Below, piece by piece: positions 10,527 through 20,181 of a DNA stretch of 64,000 bases. The translations under genes and the position numbers were made by a program. Location: contig NZ_CP060296.1 of the NCBI RefSeq assembly GCF_014303735.1, positions 3,307,501 to 3,371,500 of the forward strand, given 5' to 3'. Origin of the DNA: Variovorax sp. PAMC28562. GTDB lineage: Bacteria; Pseudomonadota; Gammaproteobacteria; Burkholderiales; Burkholderiaceae_C. The notes below the pieces were generated by a model that saw nothing but the letters and a program-made list of their open reading frames with translations, had not been told where the DNA came from and ran no database searches. Each line of letters starts with the position of its first letter. The first letter of the stretch is position 1.

Positions 10527-12056
10527 TCAGCAGCCGGCGAGATCGACACGCCAGTTGGTCTTTTGCCAGGCCAGCACTTCTTCACGCAGCAGATGCGCGG
10601 ACTGTGGATAGACCTCGGACCAGTTCCCCTGGCACGCCACGACGAAGAAGCGCCCGCCGGCGACCGTGATGCGCAGCGCCTTCGGGTCGGGATCGCGCCG
10701 CGCGTGGCACAGAATCAAAGCCAACCGCAAGCTCAGTAGTTGCATGACGAAGACGTCGTCGTCGAGGGCGGCTTCGAGTTTGCGCAGCTTGCCGCGCTGA
10801 CCAAGCACCAGCAGCCCCAGCGCATGCATCTCGTTGACCGCAAAGCCGGGCGCGTCGCAATGGTCGAGGATGTAGGCGCCGTGCTTGTGATAGTCGCTGT
10901 GGGAGATCTGCGTGCCGATTTCGTGCAGCTGAGCGGCCCAGCCGAGCTTGCGCAGTGCGCGGCCAGCGCGGCTTGTCGTGCTTCCGGCCGGATTCGCCGA
11001 TCGCGCTGCAGGTTCGAGCTGGACGAACAGCGCTGCCGCGGTCTCGCCGACGCGCCTGGCCTGCACCGCATCGACGTTGAACCGGCTTGCCAGCCTTGCC
11101 ACGGTTTCGGTGCGCAGGTCGGCCACGCTTTCGTCGCGCTCCAGCAGTTCGTACATGACGCCGTGCCGCAGTGCACCTTGGGCGACCTTCATCTCGTCGA
11201 TGTCGAGCAGGTCGAACACGGCCCGCAGCACGCTGACGCCGCCACCGATTACCGCTTTGCGGTCGTCGCGCATACCGTCGATGCGCAGCTTGTCGGCGCT
11301 GCCGGCTTTGAGCAGGCGGTCGAGCAACCAGTCGAGCCCGTCTTGGGTGATTAGGCCGGGCTCTGCACCCGAGGCAGCCAGCACGTCGCCGACCGCGCCG
11401 ATGGTGCCGGAGGCGCCATAGGCTACGTCCCACTGGTCGCGCGTGTAGCTTGCAAGCGCATCGTCGAGGACCGCCTTGGCGGCCACTTCTGCAGCGCGAA
11501 ACGCGGCCTGGGTGAACTGGCCTTCGGCGAAGTGCTTCATTGACCACGCTACGCTGCCGACGCGATACGACTCCATCACCGTCGCTTCGAGTGCATGGCC
11601 GAGGATCATCTCGGTCGAGCGGCCGCCGATGTCGACTACCAGGCGACGTTCCAGATCGGAAGCGTCGGTGTGCGGCAGCATGTGCGCCACGCCTTGATAG
11701 ATCAGCCGCGCTTCTTCGCGGCCGGGAATGACATCGATGCCGAAGCCGAGGATGGTGCGGGCGCGCAGCAAAAACTCGTCGCGGTTGCGGGCCTCGCGCA
11801 GTGTCTGAGTCGCGACAGCGCGCACTTGCGAGCGCTTGAATCCAGCCAACCGCTCGCCGAAGCGGGCCAGGGCGTCCCAGCCGCGTTGCATTGCTTCTGG
11901 CGTCAGGTTGCGGGCGCTGTCCAAGCCATTGCCTTGGCGCACGGTCTCTTTCAAATATTCGGTGCGATGAATCTGGCCGTGATCGAGCTGTCCGATTTCG
12001 AGCCGGAAGCTGTTGGAGCCGAGATCAACGGCGGCGAGGCGAGTTCCGTTTTGCAT
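10527..12056 (-). CDS. ppx: Exopolyphosphatase, Ppx/GppA family
   Basis: A 509-residue protein of the ASKHA fold. AAVDLGSNSFRLEI (8-21) is the first phosphate-binding motif, the acidic loop after REARNRDEFL and VVDIGGRSTEM follow, and YGASGTIGAVGDVL and IGGGVSVLRAVF complete the ATPase-like core. The C-terminal HD-like helical part includes LHEIGTQISHSDYHKHG. It removes terminal phosphate from polyphosphate; some members hydrolyse pppGpp. It faces sixA and is divergent from pstS. A tandem GTGACGTCA element between ppx and pstS may regulate both. Confidence 0.94.
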   Translation of the reverse strand: MQNGTRLAAVDLGSNSFRLEIGQLDHGQIHRTEYLKETVRQGNGLDSARNLTPEAMQRGWDALARFGERLAGFKRSQVRAVATQTLREARNRDEFLLRARTILGFGIDVIPGREEARLIYQGVAHMLPHTDASDLERRLVVDIGGRSTEMILGHALEATVMESYRVGSVAWSMKHFAEGQFTQAAFRAAEVAAKAVLDDALASYTRDQWDVAYGASGTIGAVGDVLAASGAEPGLITQDGLDWLLDRLLKAGSADKLRIDGMRDDRKAVIGGGVSVLRAVFDLLDIDEMKVAQGALRHGVMYELLERDESVADLRTETVARLASRFNVDAVQARRVGETAAALFVQLEPAARSANPAGSTTSRAGRALRKLGWAAQLHEIGTQISHSDYHKHGAYILDHCDAPGFAVNEMHALGLLVLGQRGKLRKLEAALDDDVFVMQLLSLRLALILCHARRDPDPKALRITVAGGRFFVVACQGNWSEVYPQSAHLLREEVLAWQKTNWRVDLAGC

Positions 12057-12082
12057 GTGACGCCGATGGTAAGCGGCGCGCG

Positions 12083-12101
12083 TGACGTCACCGTGACGTC
12101 A
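12083..12101. promoter_or_regulatory. Tandem palindromic GTGACGTCA element between ppx and pstS
   Basis: TGACGTCA occurs at 12083-12090 and 12094-12101, exactly 11 bases apart, next to the pstS Pho box. The period equals that of PhoB units, and each copy is a palindrome, so it reads alike toward ppx and pstS. It may be an extra PhoB site with weak units, or a site of another factor. Confidence 0.5.
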
Positions 12102-12106
12102 TTTGA

Positions 12107-12124
12107 CTGTCACATCAATGTCAT
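12107..12124 (+). promoter_or_regulatory. Pho box before pstS
   Basis: CTGTCACATCAATGTCAT with an 11-base period; a TAAAGT -10-like element lies 10 bases downstream, and the pstS ATG is 66 bases from the box. Confidence 0.85.
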
Positions 12125-12189
12125 ATTGCCTTTCTAAAGTCCGCACCAACCCGATTCGGGATGTGCAGACCACAGCCAAAGGAAGATTC

Positions 12190-13236
12190 ATGAAAGTCAC
12201 CTTCAATTTCGCAGCCGGCATCGCCGCTGCTGCCGCATTCGCAGCGTCCCCCGCTTTCGCCCAGAACGTCACCGGCGCAGGCGCGAGCTTCCCTGCACCG
12301 CTGTATGCAAAGTGGGCCGGCGACTTCAACAAGGCAACCGGCACGCAGGTCAATTACCAATCTGTCGGTTCCGGCGCCGGCATCAAGCAGATCGAAGCCA
12401 AGACGGTCGACTTCGGCGCATCGGACATGCCGCTGACCGACGACGAACTCAAGACCAAGGGCCTGATGCAGTTCCCCACCGTTATCGGTGGCGTGGTGCC
12501 GGTGGTCAACATCGTCGGCATCAAGCCGGGCGAACTGAAGCTGAGCGGCACCGTGCTCGGCGATATCTACCTCGGCAAGATCACCAAGTGGAACGACCCC
12601 GCCATCAAGGCGCTGAACGGCTCACTGGCACTGCCTGACGCCGCCATCGCACCGGTGCGTCGTGCCGACGGTTCGGGTACCAGCTTCCTGTTCACCAACT
12701 ACCTGAGCAAGGTCAACGCGGACTGGAAGAGCAAGGTCGGCGAGGGCACGGCTGTCAACTGGCCGGTGGGCACGGGCGGCAAGGGCAACGAAGGCGTCGC
12801 GGCTTTCGTGAAGCAACTGCCCAACTCGATCGGCTATGTCGAGTACGCCTACGTGAAGCAGAACAAGATGGTCTACGCGCAGCTGCAAAACGCTGCCGGC
12901 ACCGTCGTGTCGCCTGACGACAGCGCCTTCAAGGCTGCTGCTGCCGGTGCCGACTGGAACAAGACCTTCTATCAAGTGCTGACCAACCAGAGCGGCAAGG
13001 ACGCATGGCCGATCACCGGCGCGACCTTCATCCTGATGCAGAAGGTGCAAGACAAGCCGGCACAAGCGACCAGCGTGTTGAAGTTCTTCGACTGGGCCTA
13101 CAAGAGCGGCGACAAGACGGCTGACGACCTCGACTACGTGCCGATGCCCGACAGCGTGAAGACCGCGATTGCCAAGTCGTGGGGCGATATCAAGGACACG
13201 TCGGGCAAGACCGTCGCACCGTCGGCAACCAAGTAA
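12190..13236 (+). CDS. pstS: Phosphate ABC transporter, periplasmic phosphate-binding protein
   Basis: A 348-residue PstS. The signal peptide [20 protein letters not shown] ends at about residue 24 (AFA-QN). Mature motifs [48 protein letters not shown] and [13 protein letters not shown] are the phosphate-binding residues of the family. The ATG at 12190 follows GGAAGA. It heads pstSCAB-phoU-phoB-phoR and is preceded by a Pho box. It captures phosphate and hands it to PstC and PstA. Confidence 0.97.
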   Translation: MKVTFNFAAGIAAAAAFAASPAFAQNVTGAGASFPAPLYAKWAGDFNKATGTQVNYQSVGSGAGIKQIEAKTVDFGASDMPLTDDELKTKGLMQFPTVIGGVVPVVNIVGIKPGELKLSGTVLGDIYLGKITKWNDPAIKALNGSLALPDAAIAPVRRADGSGTSFLFTNYLSKVNADWKSKVGEGTAVNWPVGTGGKGNEGVAAFVKQLPNSIGYVEYAYVKQNKMVYAQLQNAAGTVVSPDDSAFKAAAAGADWNKTFYQVLTNQSGKDAWPITGATFILMQKVQDKPAQATSVLKFFDWAYKSGDKTADDLDYVPMPDSVKTAIAKSWGDIKDTSGKTVAPSATK

Positions 13237-13251
13237 ATCGGGTCGGCGCGC

Positions 13252-14319
13252 ATGAGCAGTACACCGCTCGACGGCGCGCCTCCCGCGGAGCCACATACCG
13301 TGTCGTCGACTTTTCCCGCTACTGCCGCTCCGCGTGATTCCGCGCTGGAGCGCGCATCGATCAATCCGCCGCGCAACACACCGCGGTCAGGCCCGATGGC
13401 CGACCGCGTGTTCGGGTGGCTCGCGAAGGGCGCCGCGCTGCTTACGCTCGCGATGCTCATCGGCATTCTGCTGTCCCTGTTCGTAGGCGCCTGGCCTGCA
13501 ATTTCCAAATACGGCCTCGGCTTTTTGACCAGCACGACATGGGATCCGGTCCGCGAGGAGTACGGCGGCCTCGTGATGATCTACGGCACGCTGGCGACCT
13601 CGTTCATCGCGCTGGTGATCGCCGTACCGGTGAGCTTCGGCATCGCACTGTTCCTTACCGAACTCTCGCCTTCTTGGCTGAAGCGTCCGTTGGGCACCGC
13701 TATTGAATTGCTTGCTGCAGTGCCGTCGATCGTCTACGGCATGTGGGGCTTGCTGGTGTTCGGTCCGATCCTCAGCGTCTACATCCAGCAGCCTTTGCAG
13801 AAGGCGTTTGCCGGCATTCCGTATTTGAGCGCGCTGGTGTCCGGCCCGCCGGTCGGCATCGGCATCCTGTCAGCCGGCATCATCCTGGCGATCATGATCA
13901 TTCCGTTCATCGCCTCGGTCATGCGTGACGTGTTCGAGGTCACGCCCGCTCTCCTGAAGGAATCGGCCTACGGGCTCGGCTCGACCACCTGGGAAGTCGT
14001 CAGTAAGGTGGTGCTGCCGTACACCAAGGCCGGCGTCGTCGGCGGCATCATGCTCGGCCTCGGTCGTGCGCTCGGCGAAACGATGGCCGTTACATTCGTG
14101 ATCGGCAATGCCAACCAGCTCAACTCGCTGTCGGTCTTCGAGGCTGCAAACAGCATCACCTCGGCGCTCGCCAACGAGTTCGCCGAAGCCGGTGCAGGGC
14201 TGCACCAGGCGGCGCTGATGTACTTGGGCCTCGTGCTGTTCTTCATCACCTTCGTCGTCCTCACGCTGTCTAAGTTGCTGCTGGCAAGAATGAAGAAGAG
14301 CGAAGGGACCAAATCATGA
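13252..14319 (+). CDS. pstC: Phosphate ABC transporter permease PstC
   Basis: A 355-residue inner-membrane permease with about six transmembrane helices and the EAA-loop segment [18 protein letters not shown] facing PstB. Before the first helix (about residue 58) there is an unusual proline/alanine/serine-rich leader of about 48 residues; an internal methionine ([12 protein letters not shown], residue 49) is closer to the usual family start and is an alternative. The gene is 15 bases behind pstS, and its end overlaps the pstA start by four bases (ATGA), consistent with translational coupling. Confidence 0.95.
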   Translation: MSSTPLDGAPPAEPHTVSSTFPATAAPRDSALERASINPPRNTPRSGPMADRVFGWLAKGAALLTLAMLIGILLSLFVGAWPAISKYGLGFLTSTTWDPVREEYGGLVMIYGTLATSFIALVIAVPVSFGIALFLTELSPSWLKRPLGTAIELLAAVPSIVYGMWGLLVFGPILSVYIQQPLQKAFAGIPYLSALVSGPPVGIGILSAGIILAIMIIPFIASVMRDVFEVTPALLKESAYGLGSTTWEVVSKVVLPYTKAGVVGGIMLGLGRALGETMAVTFVIGNANQLNSLSVFEAANSITSALANEFAEAGAGLHQAALMYLGLVLFFITFVVLTLSKLLLARMKKSEGTKS

Positions 14320-15200
14320 CCACAGCGGAACGTTTGCTGGCGGCTAACGCCCTTCAGGCGACACGTGCGGCACGCTTTGCAACTCGCAAGCGTGTCAACC
14401 AAGTGGCGCTCGTACTGTCGCTCGCCGCGATGGCGTTCGGCGTGTTCTGGCTGGTGTGGATCCTTTGGGAGACGCTGCGCCAGGGCATCGGAGGACTCGC
14501 GATCGCGACCTTCACCGAGATGACGCCGCCGCCCAACGAAGTCGGTGGTATCGCCAACGCGATCTTCGGCTCGCTGGTGATGGTGGCGATGGCGACTTTC
14601 GTCGGAACGCCCATCGGCATCATGGCCGGCATCTACCTGGCCGAATACAACCCCAAGGGCTGGCTGTCGAGCGTGACACGCTTCGTCAACGACATCCTGC
14701 TGTCGGCACCGTCGATCGTGATCGGGCTTTTTGTATACGCGGTGGTCGTTGCGTACTTCAAAAGTTTCTCGGGTCTGGCCGGCGCGCTGGCCCTGGCGCT
14801 GATCGTCATTCCTGTCGTGATCCGCACTACCGAAAACATGCTGCAACTCGTGCCACCGGGTCTACGTGAAGCAGCCTATGCATTGGGCGCGCCGAAGTGG
14901 AAAGTGATCATCAGCATTACGCTGCGCGCGGCGCGCGCCGGTGTGGTCACGGGCGTGTTGCTGGCCGTGGCACGCATTGCCGGCGAAACGGCGCCTCTTC
15001 TCTTTACCGCGCTCAACAACCAGTTCTGGACCGCGGACATCACGCAACCGATGGCAAGCCTCCCGGTAACCATCTTCAAGTTCGCGATGAGTCCGTATGA
15101 AAACTGGCAACAGCTGGCTTGGGCTGGCGTGTTCCTCATCACCGCGGCGGTGTTGGCCCTCAATATTCTGGCGCGCGTGTTGACGCGCACCAAGCTCTGA
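14316..15200 (+). CDS. pstA: Phosphate ABC transporter permease PstA
   Basis: A 294-residue permease with six predicted transmembrane helices, the second half of the Pst channel. The EAA motif region is [17 protein letters not shown], with later [16 protein letters not shown] typical of PstA. The start overlaps the pstC stop (ATGA), and pstB follows eight bases downstream. It transports phosphate together with PstC, powered by PstB. Confidence 0.95.
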   Translation: MTTAERLLAANALQATRAARFATRKRVNQVALVLSLAAMAFGVFWLVWILWETLRQGIGGLAIATFTEMTPPPNEVGGIANAIFGSLVMVAMATFVGTPIGIMAGIYLAEYNPKGWLSSVTRFVNDILLSAPSIVIGLFVYAVVVAYFKSFSGLAGALALALIVIPVVIRTTENMLQLVPPGLREAAYALGAPKWKVIISITLRAARAGVVTGVLLAVARIAGETAPLLFTALNNQFWTADITQPMASLPVTIFKFAMSPYENWQQLAWAGVFLITAAVLALNILARVLTRTKL

Positions 15201-15208
15201 AAGCGATC

Positions 15209-16000
15209 ATGTCAGCTGTGTTGTCCCAACCCCTCGCGCAAGCTGCGCCTTCCAAAATCTCAGTCAAGAACTTGAACTTCTATTACGGAAAGTTCCACGC
15301 TCTTAAAGGCATCAACCTGGAGATCCCGGAGAACAAGGTGACGGCCTTCATCGGCCCGTCGGGCTGCGGCAAGTCGACCTTGTTGCGTACCTTCAACCGC
15401 ATGTTCGAGCTGTACCCGGAGCAACGCGCCGAAGGCACGATCTCGCTCGACGGCGAAGACCTGCTGGCGTCGAAGCAGGACGTGGCGCTGATCCGCGCGA
15501 AGATCGGCATGGTGTTTCAGAAGCCGACGCCGTTCCCGATGTCGATCTACGACAACGTCGCTTTCGGCGTGAAGCTTTTCGAGAGCTTGAGTTCCAGCGA
15601 TATGGACGAGCGCGTCGAGTGGGCACTAAAGAAGGCCGCGCTCTGGACCGAAGTGCGCGACAAGCTGCAGCAAAGCGGCTCCGGTCTCTCGGGCGGCCAG
15701 CAGCAGCGGCTGTGCATCGCACGTGGCATCGCGATCAAGCCTGAAGTGTTGCTGCTCGACGAGCCGTGCTCCGCGCTCGACCCCATCTCTACCGCCAAGA
15801 TCGAAGAGCTCATCGCCGAGCTCAAGAGCGAGTACACCGTGGTCATCGTGACGCACAACATGCAGCAGGCCGCACGCTGCAGCGACTACACGGCCTACAT
15901 GTACCTGGGCGACCTCATCGAGTTCGGCGCGACGGAGCAGATGTTCTTCAAGCCGCAGCGAAAAGAGACCGAGGACTACATCACCGGCCGGTTCGGCTAA
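15209..16000 (+). CDS. pstB: Phosphate ABC transporter ATP-binding protein
   Basis: A 263-residue ABC ATPase: Walker [11 protein letters not shown]-loop [18 protein letters not shown], signature [14 protein letters not shown], Walker [14 protein letters not shown]-loop VTHNMQQA. The FPMSIYDNV sequence and the PCSALDPI segment are specific for PstB. The ATG at 15209 is eight bases after pstA; the longer frame upstream overlaps pstA and is not coding. Cytoplasmic face of the Pst complex. Confidence 0.97.
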   Translation: MSAVLSQPLAQAAPSKISVKNLNFYYGKFHALKGINLEIPENKVTAFIGPSGCGKSTLLRTFNRMFELYPEQRAEGTISLDGEDLLASKQDVALIRAKIGMVFQKPTPFPMSIYDNVAFGVKLFESLSSSDMDERVEWALKKAALWTEVRDKLQQSGSGLSGGQQQRLCIARGIAIKPEVLLLDEPCSALDPISTAKIEELIAELKSEYTVVIVTHNMQQAARCSDYTAYMYLGDLIEFGATEQMFFKPQRKETEDYITGRFG

Positions 16001-16010
16001 GGAGACAGAC

Positions 16011-16712
16011 ATGACCGAAAAACATTTGTCCAGCCAGTTCGACACTGAACTCAATGGCGTCTCGTCCCGCGTGATGGAACTGGGCGGCATGGTCGAGGCG
16101 CAGATCCACCAGGCCGTCTACGCATTGGCCGAGTTCGACTCCGAAGCCGCCGATCGGGTGATGGAGACCGAGAACCGCGTCAATGCGATGGAGATCGAGA
16201 TCGATCGCGAACTGTCGTCGATCATCGCGCGGCGCCAGCCCACCGCACGCGATCTGCGCCTACTGATCGCGATCTCCAAGACGACCGCCAATCTCGAGCG
16301 CGTGGGCGACGAGGCGAACAAGATCGCGCGCATGGTCAAGTCGATCATCGAGAGCGGCGCATCGCGTACGCTGCCGTCTAACGAGATTCGCGTAGCAGCC
16401 GACATGGCATCGGGCCTGCTGCGCAAGGCGCTCGATGCCTTTGCACGGCTCGATACCGCAGCGGCCCTGTCGATCCTGAAAGACGACGACCTGATCGACA
16501 AGGAATTCGACGGCTTTGTCCGCAAGCTCGTGACCTACATGATGGAAGACCCGCGCACCATTTCGGCGAGCCTCGACCTGCTGTTTCTTGCCAAGGCGAT
16601 CGAGCGTATCGGCGACCACGCCAAGAACATTGCGGAGTTCATCATCTACATCGTCAAGGGCGCCGATGTGCGGCACACTTCGATGGAAGCCATCGAGTCG
16701 GTCCTGCTTTGA
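16011..16712 (+). CDS. phoU: Phosphate signalling regulator PhoU
   Basis: A 233-residue two-repeat, all-helical PhoU. The metal-binding acidic repeats are visible (for example VMETENRVNAMEIEID and the second repeat around LIDKEFDGFVRKLVTYM; the GDHAKNIAEFI segment near the end is a signature). PhoU links the Pst transporter to PhoR and holds the Pho response down in high phosphate. It lies 10 bases behind pstB with GGAGA ahead of its ATG. Confidence 0.96.
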   Translation: MTEKHLSSQFDTELNGVSSRVMELGGMVEAQIHQAVYALAEFDSEAADRVMETENRVNAMEIEIDRELSSIIARRQPTARDLRLLIAISKTTANLERVGDEANKIARMVKSIIESGASRTLPSNEIRVAADMASGLLRKALDAFARLDTAAALSILKDDDLIDKEFDGFVRKLVTYMMEDPRTISASLDLLFLAKAIERIGDHAKNIAEFIIYIVKGADVRHTSMEAIESVLL

Positions 16713-16725
16713 TCCTTGCAGAAAG

Positions 16726-17418
16726 ATGAAGAAACCTCGCGTCCTTATCGTTGAAGACGAGTCGTCGATCGCCGAGCTGATCGCGGTCAATCTGCGCCAC
16801 AACGGGTTCGACCCGATCTGGTCGGAAGACGGCGTATCGGCACAGCGCGAGATCGATACGCTGGCACCCGATTTGATCCTGCTCGACTGGATGCTGCCGG
16901 GCCAAAGCGGCTTGCAGCTCGCGCGGCAATGGCGCAAAGACCCGAACACCAAGGCGATCCCGATCCTGATGTTGACGGCGCGTGGCGACGAGCCCGACAA
17001 AGTGGCCGGGCTCGACGCCGGTGCCGACGACTACATCACCAAGCCGTTTTCGACGCAAGAGCTGCTGGCGCGCATCCGTGCCGTGCTGCGTCGCCGCACG
17101 CCCGAAGCGCCGGCCGAGCGCATCGAGATCGGCGAGCTGGTGCTCGACACCGCGACGCATCGCGTGACCTGGCAGGGCGGGGCGCTCAAGGTCGGTCCGA
17201 CCGAGTTCAAGCTGCTGGGCTACCTGATGCAAAACGCGGAGCGCGTGCACAGCCGCTCGCAGTTGCTCGACAAGGTGTGGGGCGATCACGTCTACATCGA
17301 AGAGCGCACGGTCGACGTGCATGTGAAGCGGCTGCGAGAGTCGCTCGGTGGTGCCGCGCCGATGGTCGAGACGGTGCGCGGTGCAGGCTATCGCCTGACT
17401 GCCCAAGCGACCGTTTGA
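16726..17418 (+). CDS. phoB: Phosphate response regulator PhoB
   Basis: A 230-residue OmpR-type response regulator. The receiver domain has E10-D11, phosphoacceptor D54 (LILLDWMLPG) and KPF near residue 105; the winged-helix DNA-binding domain ends TVDVHVKRLRESL and VRGAGYRL. The ATG at 16726 is chosen because the frame upstream overlaps phoU. It is 13 bases behind phoU and 53 before phoR. Expected to bind the Pho boxes noted in this window. Confidence 0.96.
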   Translation: MKKPRVLIVEDESSIAELIAVNLRHNGFDPIWSEDGVSAQREIDTLAPDLILLDWMLPGQSGLQLARQWRKDPNTKAIPILMLTARGDEPDKVAGLDAGADDYITKPFSTQELLARIRAVLRRRTPEAPAERIEIGELVLDTATHRVTWQGGALKVGPTEFKLLGYLMQNAERVHSRSQLLDKVWGDHVYIEERTVDVHVKRLRESLGGAAPMVETVRGAGYRLTAQATV

Positions 17419-17471
17419 ACGCCCCGGCTGGCCGGCGGCCTGCTTGGCAGGCGCGGGGATAATCGCCCGCG

Positions 17472-18809
17472 ATGCCCCTTCGAATTGCCACGTTTTTCAT
17501 AGCCTCCCTTGCCGGCGCCGCGTGCGCCGCGGCGTTGACGGGATGGCACTTCGTATGGCTCGGTGCGTGGATCGGCGCATTGCTCTGGTTGTTGCTCGAC
17601 GCATGGCGCGCGCAGCGATTGCTGAAAGTGCTGCGGTCCGACGTCTCGGCCTTGCCTTCGCGCGGCGCGGGGATATGGGGCGAGTTGTCGGAACGCATTC
17701 GCAAGCTGCTGCGCGAACGCGATCAGCAGATCCGACAATCCGAAGACCGGTTGCAGGAATTCCTTGCGGCCATTCAGGCTTCGCCCAACGGCGTGGTGCT
17801 GCTCGATGAGCAGGGCCGCATCGAGTGGTGCAACCAGACGGCCGCGGCGCAGTTCGGCATCGACGCCGAGCGTGACCTGCTGCAGCACCTGGGCAATCTG
17901 GTTCGCGACCCGGCCTTCATCGCTTACCTTGCTTCCTGGAACTACAGCCGCGATGTGGTCATCGACGCGCCTGCCGCCCGCTCGAGCGGGCAACGTGGCC
18001 ACGCAGTGCGGCTGTCTGTGCAGGTGCATCCATACGCCGGCAACCGGCGCATGCTGTTGACGCGCGACATCACTTCACTGGAACAGGCCGAAGCCATGCG
18101 GCGCGATTTTGTCGCCAACGTATCGCACGAGATTCGTACGCCGCTCACGGTGCTGGCGGGATTCGTCGAGACGCTGCAGAACCTGCCGCTCGATGCGGAA
18201 GAGCGGTCACGTTATCTGGCGTTGATGGCGCAGCAGTCGACCCGCATGGAAACGCTGGTCAATGATTTGCTCACGCTGTCTCGGCTCGAGGGCAGTCCGG
18301 CGCCTGCGGCGACACAGTGGACGCGTGCGCGAGCACTGTTGGCCCACAGTGAAGACGAGGCAAGGGGGTTGTCGAGCCGGCTGGCACCGCTGGGGCATCG
18401 GCTCACTTTCACGCTGGACGACGAATCGGAGATATCGGGCGCACCGGTCGAACTCCAAAGCGCGATGTCGAACTTGGTGAGCAACGCGGTGCGCTACACA
18501 CCGGGCGGTGGCGAGGTGGTTGTGACATGGAAGCTGCTGCCTGATGGGCGGGCCGAGTACGCCGTGCGCGACAGCGGTCCCGGCATTGCCGCGGAGCACA
18601 TCCCGCGGCTGACGGAGCGCTTTTACCGTGTCGATCGAAGCCGGTCGCGCGAGACCGGCGGGACGGGACTGGGCCTGGCGATCGTCAAGCACGTCGCGCA
18701 ACGACATGGTGCCGAGCTGCGCATCGAAAGTACGTTGGGGCAGGGCTCGCGTTTTGCGCTGGTGTTTCCGGCCAAGCGCGTGCGCGAGGCGCGTGTGACG
18801 TCAATCTGA
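17472..18809 (+). CDS. phoR: Phosphate sensor histidine kinase PhoR
   Basis: A 445-residue membrane kinase. Two short hydrophobic segments lie at residues 4-45, a PAS domain at about 95-200, the dimerisation box with phosphoacceptor H219 (VSHEIRTPLTVLAGF), then N (NLVSNAVRY) and G boxes (RDSGPGIAAEH, GGTGLGLAIVKHV). It has no large periplasmic domain, as usual for PhoR, which senses phosphate via PstSCAB-PhoU. Its last nine bases overlap the 3' end of the convergent MATE gene. Confidence 0.95.
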   Translation: MPLRIATFFIASLAGAACAAALTGWHFVWLGAWIGALLWLLLDAWRAQRLLKVLRSDVSALPSRGAGIWGELSERIRKLLRERDQQIRQSEDRLQEFLAAIQASPNGVVLLDEQGRIEWCNQTAAAQFGIDAERDLLQHLGNLVRDPAFIAYLASWNYSRDVVIDAPAARSSGQRGHAVRLSVQVHPYAGNRRMLLTRDITSLEQAEAMRRDFVANVSHEIRTPLTVLAGFVETLQNLPLDAEERSRYLALMAQQSTRMETLVNDLLTLSRLEGSPAPAATQWTRARALLAHSEDEARGLSSRLAPLGHRLTFTLDDESEISGAPVELQSAMSNLVSNAVRYTPGGGEVVVTWKLLPDGRAEYAVRDSGPGIAAEHIPRLTERFYRVDRSRSRETGGTGLGLAIVKHVAQRHGAELRIESTLGQGSRFALVFPAKRVREARVTSI

Positions 18810-20180
18810 TCGGCGATCCGATCGCCCAGGCCGCAAGCTTTTGCCCATGGTCTGCCAGAGCAAGACGACGAAGAGCAAAGCCGTCACCCACAACGCCGCC
18901 GCGCTAGTCAGCCAGAACGTGAGTGGCGACGGCATCGCGGCGAACGGCCCGAAGCCATGGAAGGCCAGCCAGTAGCTGCCGCCCAGTCCGGCACCCCACA
19001 GCAGCGCGCAATAGATGGCCAGCGGCGCGACCGCCACGCCGTAGCATCGCAGCACGAAGACGCAAATCGTCTGTACCGAATCGGCCAGGTGATAGGCGGC
19101 AGTCGCTAGCAGCAAGACGGCCGCCATCTGAACCACCGCCGGGTTCTGCGAGTACACGACTGGCAACTTCCAGCGCAGCGCCACCATGAGGCCGGCCACC
19201 ACCAGCGAGCACAGCAGCGCCATGCCGAACCCGGTGAGGCACGCGTGCCGTGCCTTGACCGGATCGCCGGCGCCCAACCAGTAGCTCACGCGCGAACTCG
19301 TCGCCAGACCAAGCGACAACGGCACCATGTACGCCACGGCCGTGAGATTGGAGGCGATCTGGTGTGCCGCCGACGAGACGGTGCCGAGCCGCGCGATGAA
19401 CAGCGCCAGCAGGGTGAAGGACGTGACTTCGACCAGCACCGCCAGACCGCCGGGCACGCCCAGTCGCGCGAACTGCCGGAGCTGGTGCCAATCCGGTGGC
19501 TCGATGCGTTGCCAGAACCGATAGGCACGGTAGTAGGCAGCGTTGCGCATCAACCAGAGCGCCACTCCGAGCATCGTGTAGTTGACGACCAGCGTGGCCC
19601 ACGCCGCGCCTGCGAGGCCCATCGCGGGCAGGCCCGCGCCGCCGAAGGTGAACCAGATCGACAGCGGCAACTTGATACACAGCGAGCCGATCTGCAGCCA
19701 GGTCACGAGGCGCGGTCGACCGAGACTCTGGTTGAGCGTGCTGAACACGCGAAACAGCAGCGCGGGCGGGAGCGCCCATGCCAGCACCGCGAGGTACGTT
19801 TCCACAGTGGCCTGCATCGTCGGCGGAACCTCGGTCCAGCGCAGCAACGGGCCGGGCGCCAGCAACACCGCCATGCCCAGGACGATGGCGACGAGGCAAA
19901 CGTAGAGCGACTGCCGTACCGAGCGGCCAAGCTCATCGGCGCGGTTGGCGCCATGCAACTGGGCCCATATCGGCAGCAGCGCCTGCAAACCGCCGATCAA
20001 CGATACGTAGACGCTGATGAAGATGGCGGCACCGACGGAGAGCGCAGCCAGTGCGCCTTCGGCATAGCGGCCTGCGACGATGGTGTCGATGACCCCGAAG
20101 GCCATCACGGCCAGCTGGCCGACCAGTACCGTGCCGGCGTGCGCAGCGATCACCCGCCGTTCGTTGCTGATGCTGCTCAC
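18801..20180 (-). CDS. MATE-family multidrug/metabolite exporter
   Basis: A 459-residue protein with about 12 transmembrane helices in two MATE halves. Typical segments include GQLAVMAFGVIDTIVAGRYA, GGLQALLPIWAQLHGAN, FTFGGAGLPAMGLAGAAWAT and SSAAHQIASNLTAVAYMVPL. NorM relatives export cationic drugs with Na+ or H+ antiport. It starts with GTG at 20180, one base after the stop of the glycosyltransferase-like gene, suggesting translational coupling. It converges with and overlaps phoR by nine bases. Substrate unknown. Confidence 0.88.
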   Translation of the reverse strand: MSSISNERRVIAAHAGTVLVGQLAVMAFGVIDTIVAGRYAEGALAALSVGAAIFISVYVSLIGGLQALLPIWAQLHGANRADELGRSVRQSLYVCLVAIVLGMAVLLAPGPLLRWTEVPPTMQATVETYLAVLAWALPPALLFRVFSTLNQSLGRPRLVTWLQIGSLCIKLPLSIWFTFGGAGLPAMGLAGAAWATLVVNYTMLGVALWLMRNAAYYRAYRFWQRIEPPDWHQLRQFARLGVPGGLAVLVEVTSFTLLALFIARLGTVSSAAHQIASNLTAVAYMVPLSLGLATSSRVSYWLGAGDPVKARHACLTGFGMALLCSLVVAGLMVALRWKLPVVYSQNPAVVQMAAVLLLATAAYHLADSVQTICVFVLRCYGVAVAPLAIYCALLWGAGLGGSYWLAFHGFGPFAAMPSPLTFWLTSAAALWVTALLFVVLLWQTMGKSLRPGRSDRRSD

Positions 20181-20181
20181 G

